DNA of 64,000 nt from Thalassia testudinum (lineage: Eukaryota; Streptophyta; Magnoliopsida; Alismatales; Hydrocharitaceae): the NCBI GenBank assembly GCA_037157565.1, contig JAZHRO010000024.1:16746501-16810500 (forward strand). Direction: 5' to 3'. Below, one piece after another: positions 43,775-56,067 of the stretch (position 1 is the first letter of the stretch; each line of letters begins with the position of its first letter). Made by a program: the position numbers and the translations under genes. The notes under the pieces are model-generated. The model saw only the letters and a program-made list of their open reading frames with translations. It made no database searches and had not been told where the DNA came from.

Positions 43775-44711
43775 AACTTGCTTTAGTTCTTTTCCTTCAA
43801 CTTTGGATCATCCCTCGGGACTCGTGAGTTTCGCGTCCTGTCCAACTTGTTTCATCGAGTAGTGTCAAATTGGATCTATGTGCAGATTGATCTACGCTCG
43901 TTGTTTGCTAACCATGAGAATAGATTTGTTTGGTACAGAAATCTATGTGCACAATGTAGATTCTTTCTGTCGGGATACTTGAATCTAGTTTTTTTGTTTG
44001 TCTGCAAGGAACTTGAATCTAGTTTTTAAACTCCTGGGAAATGGGCAACATCGTTTGAGGTTTTCAATACCGACAAATTAACTATTCGAGAAATCAATTT
44101 TTTGGATGTGTGGACGAGCTTGAATGTCCCGAGAGATTGGAAGAAGCATCGGAAAAGGATTCCAAAGAACCTCCGAAAACGCCCATGCGAATTATTTGTA
44201 AATTATAGTGATCACTTTTGGCACGGATTGCCGAAACAAAATTTGAACATTTGGAGATTGAAAACCCAATCTGGGAGTAGTCATTTACATCAATACATTA
44301 TGCCATGTGAGATATGAGAGATTTTGGTACGCTGGTCACTGACACATGGTAAATTCATTTACACCATGGCAAAGAGACCGGCCGAGATTTTCTTTGAACC
44401 ATTCAATAATAACACAATTAGACAGCATCTCTGAGGTTGAACAGATATCAATGAAATTAGGGGTGCACTTTAGTGGAGTTGGATGAGGTTGGGACTCACC
44501 TGACAGTTTGCGGGTTGAAATGTTTTTCAACGAAATCTCATCTGTTATTATACCGAATCTAGTTTATAAAATCGGATCCGATTGAGTGAGTTGTTATCTA
44601 TTTAAAGTTTATATTTGTATCATATATACTTTTTATGTGTTTTCTACATGATAATAAAAAATTTTAAATTTATAAATAACTTATATATTATAAAAAAGTA
44701 AATAAAATAGG
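43775..44711. other. Intergenic sequence without recognised features
   Basis: A 71-codon ORF at 44102-44317 has no recognisable domain. Nothing else stands out. Confidence 0.4.
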
Positions 44712-44931
44712 TGTTAGAGGTATCTCAGTTGGATTCCTTCATCTCCGTAAGGTTTTCCCTAAACGAGGTGCGTGAGTTTGAAACTCAACGCTTGCTCATA
44801 CGTTCATAAGGTTCAGGCGATGGTGTTGTCTGCTAGGTTACTCCGTCCGACACCTCCTGTGAGTGGGTGAGATGGGACTCCAGAGTTTAACTCGGAAGGG
44901 TTGTATGATCTAAATGTAATGAAAAAAAATA
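44712..44931 (+). mobile_element. tRNA-derived SINE
   Basis: A box A-like 'tatctcagttggattcc' (about 44720-44737) and a box B-like 'gagtttgaaactc' (about 44774-44786) are spaced as in tRNA-derived pol III promoters. A unique body and an A-rich tail ('atgaaaaaaaat', ending ~44931) follow. The tRNA part is too diverged to be a functional tRNA. A target duplication was not certain. Confidence 0.6.
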
Positions 44932-46418
44932 AATGTATGTCTAATAACAAATTTGATAGTTGCACATAAAAACTTAAAGAAACTTGTAATATATATTTGA
45001 ATTTAAATTTTTAGGATATTAAAGTTAATAAAGTAAATAAATAAATAGACATACATATTTTACAAATAATTAAAAAATTTTAAAAATCCTTCGTAAATAC
45101 AATAAATCTAAAATCATATGTAAACAGATTGTGGGTCAAGGGATAATTATGCTAAGACCATGTGGAAGGGAGGGGCTGGTCGAGTGGTGGGTAGAGGGAT
45201 GGGAGGAGGGTGCACATTACTTGAGTGCAGCAAAGGGAAGGAAAGGGTGTTGCTATCACTGAGGAGACAGGAGAGCCCAACTAGAGGTGAGGGAATTTGC
45301 AGGAGATGGTGACTGTGTGAGATGAATGGGAGGGAGACATTGGAGGGTTTGACCTATTTGGGACCTTCTAATGGGTTATGTAAGAGACCAACATAATCTC
45401 AATCATTACTTAGATATCATCCTATTAATAAGTTTCTTATATGTACATATAATAAATATGTGTCTATAAATTAGCTTGTATTGGATTATGAGTTTCGTTA
45501 GGTTGGTTAAATCTCAAATTTAACATTCAACCCATTATAATTCTTAATCTAACTCAATCAAACCAAACCAAATCGAGTTGGATGTAATTTCCTATAGCTA
45601 GGCTAAGCCAAAGCTTGACACGCTCCAGAAGGAAATCTATACCAAGCCAGGTGAGTTGGAGTTGAGCCCCATGAGGATGTCTAACTAGGCAATAGGTTTG
45701 AGGTGGCCACATGTCGATATCTCGATCTCGTCCATGTTGCATAACTCTAACTCTACTCACCAACCCCCCTCAATCACATGACACAGACAGACCAAACACC
45801 TAAAAAGATGAAGATGCTTATCTTAGATGGGGAAATAAATAATATGCAAATCTACCTCCTTAGATTAAATAGAATTTAAATTGGAGACTTATCCTTTTCA
45901 CTTTTTTTTTTTAATTTTAAAGAAACTTATCATTTTCACTTAGAGTGATATAAATTTACTTACCAATTAAACTATCCGACGGACTCACACAGCTCAAACA
46001 CATGCACTTGGTATCTCAGGCTACCACACCACAAGTCACAAATGACCCATCGGGTCTATTTGTAGACGTGAGAGTCGGTGAGTCACAACCGACCCAATTA
46101 AAGAGGTCGGTGTTGACCGTAGCCTCGCTCAAAAAACATGCCATTGCGACAAAGAAGAATATAATTAAGATAAAAATAAAAAGCCAATTAGATTGCCGAA
46201 AATCACATATGTAGACCCCAATAATTTAAACATAACTTCAACCACAAGGTCCTAAATATGGACCCCACTCCGGACATGGGACTCGTTTCAAATACAGCTA
46301 TATTATAGCTTGCAAAACACAAAACAGCTATATCACATCTTCTACCAAAATAAAACCATTGGCGAGGAAAAGATAGCTAATCACCTTATAAGTTAGAGCT
46401 CGATTGCAACCATCAATT
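44932..46418. other. Intergenic sequence without recognised features
   Basis: AT-rich, no supported genes. It includes the 3' flank of the UGT gene on minus. Confidence 0.4.
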
Positions 46419-49400
46419 TCATACCCTAACCTGCAACTCCTCAATCCAATGGCTCATATCCTTGTAAGATGAACCACCTTCCTCCATCGCCTTCTTGGCA
46501 CTCTCGCTCATCTCCCTTACTTTTCCTCTGATCTCCCTCGCGTCATCCCCACCACTCATTACCTTTTCCATGGCTTTTGTAATCTCCTCACACGTTACCA
46601 CTCCCTTGCCGCCGCCCATGGTGTCAAACCTACTCCCCACTCCTACTCCCACCCTCAACACATCTACCAACAACCTCTCATTGAAAAATTGCTCAGCCAG
46701 AAGTGGCCATGTCACCATGGGCACCCCTCCCACAATCCCTTCCAAGCATGAGTTCCACCCACAACGCGTCACAAACGCTCCCACCGCCACGTGCCCTAAT
46801 ATTGATACTTGCGGGGCCCACTTGCTTATAATCACCCCGCTCCCTTCCGATATCTTCTGCTCTAGCCCATTCGTGAGCCACGAACTCGATCCATCATTGC
46901 TTGGGACCGCCCAGATAAATGGGTGGTCCATCGACTCAAGGCTGGCCACTATCTCGCGCAATTGGGTCGGGCCGAATTTTATCAGGTTACCAAAGCAAAT
47001 GTAGAGCACGGAATCAGGTGGCCTCGAGTCGAGCCACTTGAGGATGCCCACGTGGTCCGCGTATTCGGGGTCACCACGTGTTGATTGATCCTTGTCTTCC
47101 ACGTTGCATAGGGAGAGAGGACCCACGAGCCAGGTCCGGATTCCGGTGTGGTCCGTGTAGTACCTGGCGTAGTCGGGCTCGAGCTCGTAGAAGCTGTTCG
47201 TGATTACTCCGTGGCTCTCTAGTTCGGACTCGCGGACCTTGTCAGTTAACAAATGGAACAACTCGGATGGGACTTTGCTTGGGTCCAACACCTGCGTTGA
47301 AGCGAATCAGGATTACGAGAAGAACCATCAATCTCAGTTCAAAAAGAATTAAATTATCAGAAATTATACGGTGGTCGGAATTCCTAATAAGATGGTATAT
47401 ATGATGGACTTATTCTGCTAGTTTAAAGATTCCTCTTCCTGGCAAAGAAGTTGATTATATAAACATGATTTATTTGGAAATAAGATTAAGCAGTAAACAC
47501 GAAGGATATAAGATTAGGAAGAAACTATACTTTGTGAACCTGCGAGCCATCTCCTAATTACTTTTTTTATTCTTTCTTTTCGTTTTTTCTTTTTTGTTTA
47601 AGAAGATGGGAACGAGAAATATTACATTAAATAATTTTATTTTATTTTTTTGTTTCTTTTCTCGCTTCTACCTGTTGTCGATCGCCTTTTATACAAATGT
47701 GATCCTTTCTGATGTTATGTACCCCCCTGATATTGTCGTGTATATTTTCTGTGGTGGAATGATGTTGGAATGATTGTGCATGGCTTATGTTTTCCCACCT
47801 CTCTCCCGCTCTCTCTTCTGTTTGGTTTTATTTTTGTGGATGTGTTGTACGATTGTTTGTATGTAGAGGTCATCTGCGGGATGAATAGTATTTTACGGGA
47901 TAAATAGTATTTGGATTTGTCAAATCCGTGACGCCATGGACAACAATAAAATATTATTAATTAACATATATCATATATTCTAGGAGAGGAAAAGTGATCT
48001 TTCTTTACATCAAAGAAGTCAGTTCAACGGTAGAGCATTCCACATGCATCAGGTAATAAAATCAAATCTTATATTTACCACATTCACCTCATCGAAACTT
48101 TCCCTTGGGATCACACCCACGACAAACCCCGGCCACCACCACCCTCCGGCAGCCCGAGTTTGTCCTGTTGATCACGGGGAGGGATTGCAGCTTGTATTAC
48201 ATGTGCTTTCCAAGGAATATATGCAGAATATTAATAACATTTTCATCTTAACAGTCGAAGGAAACATGTCATGCGTATCCTTCCGATCGATGTGCATTTC
48301 GAAATGCCACTAATTCTTATAGGAAATTTATAGTGTGATTAGACTATGAAGATGAATTAGAAATTCCTATAAGTTCAACTGGTGTTAAAATGTAGGATGT
48401 ATACGGTGAATGGTTCGTAGATCCGGATTGCTGGATCAATCCACAGCAGCACGCGCCCTGTTCACCCCCAAAGAACTCCGTATCCCCAGTGCTCCTTTGG
48501 GGCCTGACCAGCCACTCCATTACCAGTCGGGCCCCTCCTCCTCCCCTTCTCTCGGTCTCCCTTCCTTTAGATTTATGCTCGATGGCCACCTTACCTCAGT
48601 TAGCTTGTCGTTGCTTGCCCTCGACTGAGCTCACTGCTTTGTCACGTGCTACGCCGCGTCGTTCACCAGCATTGCATAGGTGGATTCACCGTTGCTCGTT
48701 GCTTGCCGGCGTCATGTCGGTGGGTCTGTCGATGCTACTCATCGGTCACTTACCAGCGTTGCGTCTCGTGGTTGAGGTGCTCGTTGAGGGACCGCCTTTG
48801 CCTTATGTGGTGATGCACTTGGTGGTGGTGGTCGTGGTTGGTGCGAGCTTCTATGGCCAATGTTCCTTCAGCCTAGTTAGGTGTACGAGGGAGTTGGAGG
48901 TCTCTTTTTGTTGCTTGGAACCATGTGTGACTCTGTATTTATCATGATTGAGAGTTATCCGATTCTTATTAGTCATCGATGCTTATTGGTTTCTCGTTAG
49001 TAAGGATTGTGAAGATTGTCGGGATTACTTCTTGATAGCGTTGTCATTTCTTCGAGCTTTGAATTGCTGCTTTCTTGACTACCTGAGATGCTTTCTTTGT
49101 TTTTCTCTTGTATTTTTGTTTCTTATTTTCTGTTGCTATTTTGTTTCGACTACATCTTGAGAGAGTTTTCCTGCTGCTACGAAGAGTAACCTTTTCTCCT
49201 CTTAAGAGGGCGTATCGATTTCTTTTCCTCTCTTCTCCATTCTGGGTTACATCTTTTACATCGGATTCTTCCCCTATTAATAAAATGCTTCTCTTTCAAG
49301 AAAAAAAGTACGCAGATCCGGATTGCTGTCATCCCTTCCTTTTGACTGAGGAGAACTCTTGCTTGATAAATGAAAACGCGGTGTGCTCCCGTGTTTGTCT

Positions 49401-50360
49401 GGAGGGATTCTACGGAAAAGATCTATTTTAAGTAAACTAAAGTAAGAGATGGTTCGCTTTGAATTATTAATCGTGGGGGTTCGAGTTTTGGTGCTCCATT
49501 TCAGTCTTCATTTCCAATCCAATCTTTTCCTACCATCAGATCTGAGAAAATTAAGGACAAGGTCCGGTGTAAAGTGAGTGACTGGGAAGAGCACTTTTTT
49601 AGGCCTTATCCGATAACGAGAATACATATCGTGAGATAACTTTTTTTAATTGGCTAATGACTATTTGACATGCAGATAAATAACTGATGATTTATTTTAC
49701 GTTGTATTAGATAGAGGAGGATGACTTGAGCCGTGGAATAAGCCTATCTCAATGGGTTAAGTAGTCTCACAAATCAAATAAGGATATTGCCATTTTAACT
49801 GTTCACCTGAGTCCTGAGAAGCTCGATTCGATGGGGAAGGCCCGGTAGCACGAAGCTCACGTCCCCCTCCGGGCAACTTTCCCTTAGCCTGCGGCGGTTC
49901 ATGCTGTCTCTGGCGCACAAAGAGAAGAGGCTCGTGGCATGGAACACGAACCGTGGCACACCAAGGACATCTCTTGCAAAGGCCGACGTCCAAGGGAAGA
50001 ACATGTCGGCTATGATAGCGTCCGGCCGAATCTGGAGGAATGCCTTCTCGAGCTGCGGTTGTAGCTGGGGAAGGGACACGAGGAAGGATACCATCTCAGA
50101 CATGGTGGGGAGGAGGGCCATGTTCTCGCAGGCGCCGAAGGAAGGAGGTGGGAAACGAGGTGGACGCGGAGAAGGTGACCAGAGGAGAGGGATTGTTGGA
50201 TCGAGGTGTGGACGAGGGAGGCGTTGAGGGGCGAGGTGATGATGGTGGCGTCGACGCCACGGCTGGCGAGGAGCTTGGCCAGGTCAAGCGTGGGGAGCAT
50301 GTGGCCCGGGGCCATGAGGGGGAGGAAGGCTACATGGAGAGGCTGAGCTTTGGAAGACAT
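46419..50360 (-). pseudogene. UGT73-like UDP-glycosyltransferase, frameshifted
   Basis: Exon 1 is 50360-49807 and exon 2 is 47291-46419, with a GT-AG intron between. Such enzymes move glucose from UDP-glucose to small molecules (flavonoids, terpenoids, hormones) in the cytosol. The start is the ATG at 50360; 'MAPGHMLP' holds the usual catalytic His, and 'ADMFFPWTS' the usual Asp. Exon 2 ends in a 44-residue PSPG box (46691-46822) from 'WAPQ' to 'AEQ'; the final Gln fits a UDP-glucose donor. 'NSFYELEPDYA' and 'QFFNERLLVDVL' resemble UGT73. Oddities: the two exon-1 frames do not connect (break about 50150-50200); HCGWNS is RCGWNS; the usual FGS is FGN. The total exon length is not a multiple of three. 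It is probably a decaying gene, though an assembly error at the frame break is possible. Confidence 0.8.
48434..49308 (+). mobile_element. ~875 bp retroposon in the UGT intron with a long target duplication
   Basis: It is flanked by 48414-48433 and 49309-49328, which agree in 18 of 20 bases ('agatccggattgctg' perfect). It ends 'ttcaagaaaaaaa'. The tail plus a ~20 bp duplication indicates LINE-mediated insertion. The sequence encodes no domain I recognise. Relatives lie at 26700-27250 and, on minus, within both 1.6 kb units at 1-3190. It may be a 5'-truncated LINE 3' region or a large SINE-like element. Confidence 0.75.
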
Positions 50361-50487
50361 GATGATGTTGTTGTTTGGGAATGTGCATAGTTCAGTGACA
50401 GTGGGTGATCTTAAATGACAAGGAGGGAAGGGTGTTGTCTGCGAGTCTTCTGTTTGGATGTAAATGCATATGGGTCCCCTCTGTAAA

Positions 50488-50500
50488 ATTTTTTATATAG
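50488..50500 (-). promoter_or_regulatory. TATA box candidate for the UGT gene
   Basis: On minus it reads CTATATAAAAA, ~130 bases before the ATG at 50360. This is a plausible plant spacing with a ~100 base leader. Confidence 0.45.
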
Positions 50501-50560
50501 GATCCTATGCTGCTGCTGCTATGCACGTTTAACACCTCCGTAAAATTTGGGAATTAGAAT

Positions 50561-51640
50561 GGGTAATGGCGTTCACGTAATCTTTTTCCTTTAAATAGTG
50601 TGATTTTGAGTACTTTCTCAATTTTCACATCCATTTTTTAGAGGGAATCAAAAGTGTACTTCAACCCATTTGCGTACTTGGTAACACACATGCACGCAGC
50701 TTAGCAGGTTGATCTATTTCGTACGTTAGAAACACACAAGTCAATCACAAGTAAGTTCTAACAAATCTAATTTCCCCTCCTCACGACAATCGAGAACTTC
50801 CACCGGAATCTACACAGGTTATCACATATACTCACACCTTTGCACCTCTCATAAGTATACACGTTTGCACACCGCACATTCTCTTTTCCTTTTTCTACGA
50901 ATAAGTTGAAGCAGAAGCAACCATTTTCCTCCGTTCGAAAGGTGGCTTGCTCCACTCAATCATGTCACACGTTGCCGTACATGCACAAGTCAATACACAT
51001 CTACAAATCACGTATTCTTTATGCAATAGTCAGTGAACTGATAGCTCGATCGTAATGGTTCACTTATTTTCCTTAATCAGCAGATGCGCATCGCACATTT
51101 GAAGCCATCTTCCTCTTCTAATCCGTAATGGTCGTGCTCATAATTTATGTCGATGCAGCACACACCTTTGCACACGTGACCATACAAAACTCAGCCCAAG
51201 TGGACCTCACGCACTCTTAACCTATATTGGTCATACGGATTGATTTTTAGCTATGTATATCGCAATTTGGTAAATGAATTCATTTTTTTTTCGTTGTATT
51301 CTAATAGCAGCTCCTTTGAAATGAAAGACAATCAACGTGCTTTCATGAATAACGATCCCATCTACTGCACTTGCAACTTTTTGGCAACGTTTAAGTTGGA
51401 TGCCAGACGGTCTGATGATTGGTCATCCCATCCTCTCAGCCATGTTTACCTTATTTGTCCAAATCGTTCAGAGGTATTCTATTTATATTCATTTCACCTT
51501 GCTTGCCATATTCGGAAATTATATATTCATTTCACTTGTAGAATGTCACAGAGATAGGATGTGACTTTAAAATTAACATTTGGGGTTGATCTGTTCTCCC
51601 AGCGAGTTCCATGGATACACAACAACTGAGGTTGAAGGAA
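50561..51640. other. Intergenic sequence without recognised features
   Basis: It contains several 'cacaagtcaat' and 'tttgcacac' words but no gene or defined repeat that I can support. Confidence 0.4.
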
Positions 51641-51659
51641 TTTGTTCACTTTCTCCTAA

Positions 51660-52065
51660 ACTTGTTCACTTTCTCCAGGTCATGGCACAACACATGTTAA
51701 AGTACAATGATTTGAACAACGAGTAGATAATGAGCAGCTAAAGGTGTGGGATCGTATAGATGATTGAACTCTGTACCTGGAAATAAGCACACGATACAGC
51801 AACGATTGAACTCTGTACCTAGAAATATGACAGGTCATGGCACAACACAGGTTGTAGCACAACAATTTGAACAACGAGTAGATAATGAACAACTAAAGGT
51901 TTGAACAACGATTTGAACAATGATTGAACTCTGTACCTGGAAATAAGCACATGATACAGGAAAGAAATATTGGAAAGGCTCTCTTCAAAGCTGCACATGG
52001 GGGTAAAGTAGCAATGTTCGAATTTTAAAGAAATATTGGAAAGGCTCTCTTCAAAGGTAGAAGCG
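51660..52065. repeat. Complex minisatellite-like tandem region
   Basis: 'gattgaactctgtacct' occurs three times (about 51762, 51804 and 51922). 'aggtcatggcacaacaca' occurs twice (51678, 51832), 'gaacaacgagtagataatga' twice, and 'aagaaatattggaaaggctc' twice (about 51962 and 52029). The units interleave rather than repeat in simple order. Confidence 0.8.
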
Positions 52066-52989
52066 TATATCATGTGATGGCATGTGTTCCTCGGGAATTG
52101 AAGCTACGTCAATTGTGCAGTAGATATGTGCGTGCCTTTTCCTTTTTTCTTAAATATATAGTCATCTAAAAATAGTTGCTATTTGTTACAGGTAGATCAA
52201 CATAGGGTTGAGTGAAACAAGGAGATAGAGGAATTCGAGAAGAGTATTTTGCATTCTTGTGATTACTATGAATATGTCGCCATGGGACCTTATAGTATTA
52301 TGCAATTTACAAGATTAAAGTATGTGGTAATTCAATTGGGTCTTGGACTTTGATCGGGTTGCTTCATAAATAGAGGGTCCGACTTAACAATCGCACACAA
52401 GTAATCATAAAAAAGAGACAAGAGAGTTGGTGATCCAGTTCCACTGCAAAAGGTGTACATTTTGGGGGAGGGCAAGGCTCCTGAATTTCCACTAGAATTA
52501 GTAGTAGTACAAAATCTTTAGTTTTCTCCCTCCCAAATTGTGTGAAGAGGACTTTCGACGGTATCTCTTCCCTATTTATAGTACAAGAAATATTCTAACA
52601 ATGTAAGATCTTCCACAATGGTCCTTGCGGATTCTCCAGCACATCCGTTATTTAGCTATTAATAGCATTGGTAACTTCATCGTTACTACCGATGTGGGAG
52701 AAGTAGGTGTTATCGCCTTCTCTTTGACTTCAGTCAACCTGAGTCCTTCGACAGGTTGGTCCTATGTGGATCCGCTTGAATAAATGCGAGTCCGAATCCG
52801 TCTGAGCATAGGTTGGTTGAGCAGAGCTGGATCTACTTGTTTTCCCAGTATCGAGGTAGCTGAATCCCTTTTTGGGCTTCGTACAGAGTTTTAAATCCAA
52901 GGGTGCTTTTTGCCGCTCATTAGACTCCATTCAGGTGGCACAATCTATGAAAATTTGAGCATTATACTGGTTGAAAAGTTTAGTCACGC
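52066..52989. other. Intergenic, possibly LTR-derived
   Basis: A 'ttccctatttatagtac' TATA-like site near 52568 and a promoter-like layout suggest LTR debris, but no boundaries are visible. Confidence 0.3.
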
Positions 52990-54150
52990 AATGCCGACGT
53001 TGAGGATACCAGGAAGTCTACATTAGAGAAAGGGTGAATAGTGTATATAAAAGAATATAATGAATTTAAAAATTCAAACAATAGTAAACATGACATGATG
53101 GCACCTCGATTTATAGTGGTAAATCTCAATGGTTCAAAACCACTACTTAAACCTCTTAACTTACGATTTTTCCTACTAGGTAAAGGTAGTTAATCTACTA
53201 TTGTATCACTTGAATGAGAGTAGTACGAATTCCTCTAAAGTCTCTTCTCTTTTACACTTAATAAAAGAACACAAAAATAACACTCAGGAGTCCCAACAAC
53301 TTGGGCCCCAATCAAACCAAGAAAATAGAAAGAATACAATTATAATTCTAAGGAACTTCAAAGGAATAGCGAGTCAAAGAAATGGTGCGTGTCGATTACA
53401 AAACCAATTTTTCGATCCCCAGGGTGTCATGCTTTGAATAGCGTTGAAGAAATGGTGCAAAAGCATGAGAGAGAGAGTACTTTTTCTTTTTGAGTTACTT
53501 TGAAAGGTGTGTATTGAAATGATAGGCGAGGAACTCTATTTATAGGTGAAAATCGATGACTTTTGAAAATTTTGTTGAAATGACATTGGCTGATCAAATT
53601 TCATAATTGGTCAATCAAAAGTTACTTTAGTTGATCAAACTGTAAAGTTAGTCTATCAACTATTGGTCGATCATTGGTGTAAAAGACGGATTTAGCTGTT
53701 AGTTAGGGTGATTTGCATGAACAACTTTAATACTATTGGTCACTCAATTGTATTGGTCGATTAATGTTTGCTATTGGTTGATCAATATTGCCAAAATATT
53801 GAGTTAATGACTTAGTTAATTATCTATCGATCGGAAAACATTTGGTTAGATTAATTTAGGATTCCTTACCACTGATTTAGACTCAAGAAAATAAAAAATA
53901 TAATATTATACTTATTTTCTTGATGAATTCTCTTATTGAAACTCTAAGATTCTTGAAATGGTTGGTTATATAATAAAATATTATTTTGTTATATCAAAAT
54001 AATTATATCAATATTCTTTGAGGATAAAATTATAATTATATATACATGTGAAATGCTCCCCTATCTAATTGCATATAGAATTTTTCTCTCCATTTGTTAT
54101 TAACAAAAACCTAAAAGTAATTTTGACAATATAACATGTGAATAAGTAAT
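52990..54150 (-). repeat. LTR-like repeat with GATC-centred motif array
   Basis: It opens like the repeat at 3835 ('ttagagaaagggtgaata') and has 'accactacttaaa' and a TATA-like 'ctatttataggtg' near 53537. From 53580 to 53860 it carries an array of 'ttggtcgatca', 'gttgatcaa' and 'ttggttgatcaa' words, where the related repeats carry GACGTC words. Confidence 0.5.
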
Positions 54151-54399
54151 TACAATATATTCTCCCCCTTAGGAAATTTAAAATACAGTGTTTAAGGCAT
54201 TATATTGGAGAATAAAAGACCGATATATAATACCAAATGGAAATTTGAAATATATAATAGTTTTGTAGACAGAAGTTATACAGACTAAAATAAAGTAGTG
54301 CATCAAATAAAAGTCCGAAATTATCAAAGTCCAAGCATAATAAAATACTTCTAAAGACCATAGATGTATCAGAAAAAGCTCAAAAATGCGTCTACGCTT

Positions 54400-55860
54400 T
54401 TTGGGAACTCAGTATCCATGTCATAGTCATCCAAATTCGGAGTAGAAGTGTTAGGGCTTGCAAAAGAACTGTGTGTGGCCTGTAGCCTGAGATGTTGTTT
54501 GGTAGTAGGGGAAATCTGAGTCATCTCAGCTACAGAAGGTATGGAAGTAGTGGTATAAGAAGCCAGAGGAGGTTGTGCTATTGGTGGTGGTGGCGGTCTT
54601 ATAGTACACCTATGTGGTCTAGGAGGTCTTTGATCTCTATGCTGAAGTGCTTTTATAGACTCTTAAAATCAATCCAAGATCTTGCCTTGAGCATTTAAGT
54701 AGTCAACTACTTAAGTGCCATGCTCCATCATCAAAGTAGAAGTCTTTCTCTATTTGCGCATCAGCAAAGAAATCCTGTCAGTGACATCTTGTATGTCCAC
54801 TGAATCTCGTATGGTGAGCTGCTTGTCAAGAAGACTCCACTCATGGTCGTAAAATGAGGGGGTGGGTTTGATTGGTGCTAGGTAGAAACCAGTGAAGTGG
54901 TCATAAGGAGAGACGGTTGGTGGAACTATAGAGAAAGAAGGTCCAGCTTGACAGGATGTGTGCTGGGAAGAGGAAGAAGAACTTGATGCCTAAGAAGTAG
55001 AGGAGGTTTGGGTAGAGGGATTTGGTCTAGTTGCTCCATTTTGCACCATTTTAGAATATGTGATCTCACTGAATACCGAGTCATGAGTGATGAATTGCTT
55101 GTGGTTTATATCCATGGGCATACTAATATCATGAAAATGTGGGAAAAAAGAGTGCCTAAAGAGAAGGAACTGGAAGGTTTCTTAGCCATGTAGGTTAGGA
55201 TAAGATGATTCTAGTTAAAGGGCATGTTTTTCCCGAATGCATAAAATGCCACAAGCATAGGACTAGGATAATTTTCAAAGGACATGGATTTAGACATGAA
55301 ATTCCATAACAAGACATGATTACGGAATCGCAGAAGGGGTTGGAAATAGGGTGACTTTGTGGGTTTCCTGAAGTCAAAACTCTCGAGAGTGAAAAGAGAC
55401 TTTCGAATGGCCTCGGATTGTGTTTGGTATTGGAGCTCAATCTAGGTGGAACCAGTAGAAGGACAATCTAAAATTTCCATAAGAACATCAGAATTAACCA
55501 GGACCTCTATGCCAAAGACATGGGAAGTATGTTGCATATCAAAACCTTTGCCGATGTTGCAAAGGTTGGCATAGAAAAGATGACATGCCATAGGATCAAC
55601 TCCCTTGATCCTACTGGCACGGGCACCCGCGTAAAAATTACACTTAAATAAGTGAAGAATTTTGTGATGTGCAGACAAATGGGAAAGAGGCACTCAAAAT
55701 AATCAAAGTCAATTAGCCGACCCACATGTAAAGATAATTTAGCAAAAAATGAAATCCTTATGTGCGTCGTCAGTAATAAATGACCTATCAAAGGTATCAT
55801 CACGTAAGGAGGACAAATCGAACTGTTGAGCATGCCTAGGAGCCATAATAAGCGTATTGA
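54400..55860 (-). pseudogene. Retrotransposon-associated plant transposon protein remnant
   Basis: On minus, 'FYANLCNIGKGFDM' and 'VFGIEVLVNSDVLMEILD' (55460-55590) resemble the 'FYANL...V.G..I..S...L..ILG' pattern of the putative plant transposon protein domain found inside LTR elements. 'RLIDFDYFECLFPICLH' (about 55670-55730) also fits. A Ser/Thr/Pro-rich tail follows at 54400-55060. Several frames are needed and stops are present. The function of this family is unknown. Confidence 0.45.
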
Positions 55861-56067
55861 TGCAGTTTTGATTGATAAAAAAGTTGTAATTGTTCGATCA
55901 AAATTGTATTTTGATTGATTAGGAAAAGTCATTTAATCGATCAAAAACTGGGGCTAACTATACTTGATCATACTATTTTGATTGATCAATTGTCGGTGTT
56001 GATAAACCAAAAATGAAGTTTTGCTCGAAAACAGAGAGTGGTCGTGGATAAAAAAGAGGATATGAGC
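55861..56067. repeat. Second GATC-motif patch, cut by the gypsy LTR
   Basis: 'ttcgatcaaaat', 'aatcgatcaaaa', 'cttgatcat' and 'attgatcaattg' occur within 150 bases, as at 53580-53860. It may belong to the other end of the same element, interrupted at 56068. Confidence 0.4.

Noticed and set aside
46495..47004. 169-codon plus-strand ORF
   Set aside because: It is antisense to UGT exon 2, whose PSPG box and codon pattern are on the minus strand.
48018..48050. tRNA-like 'cagttcaacggtagagc'
   Set aside because: It looks like a tRNA D-arm, but no box B, acceptor pairing or anticodon arm follows.
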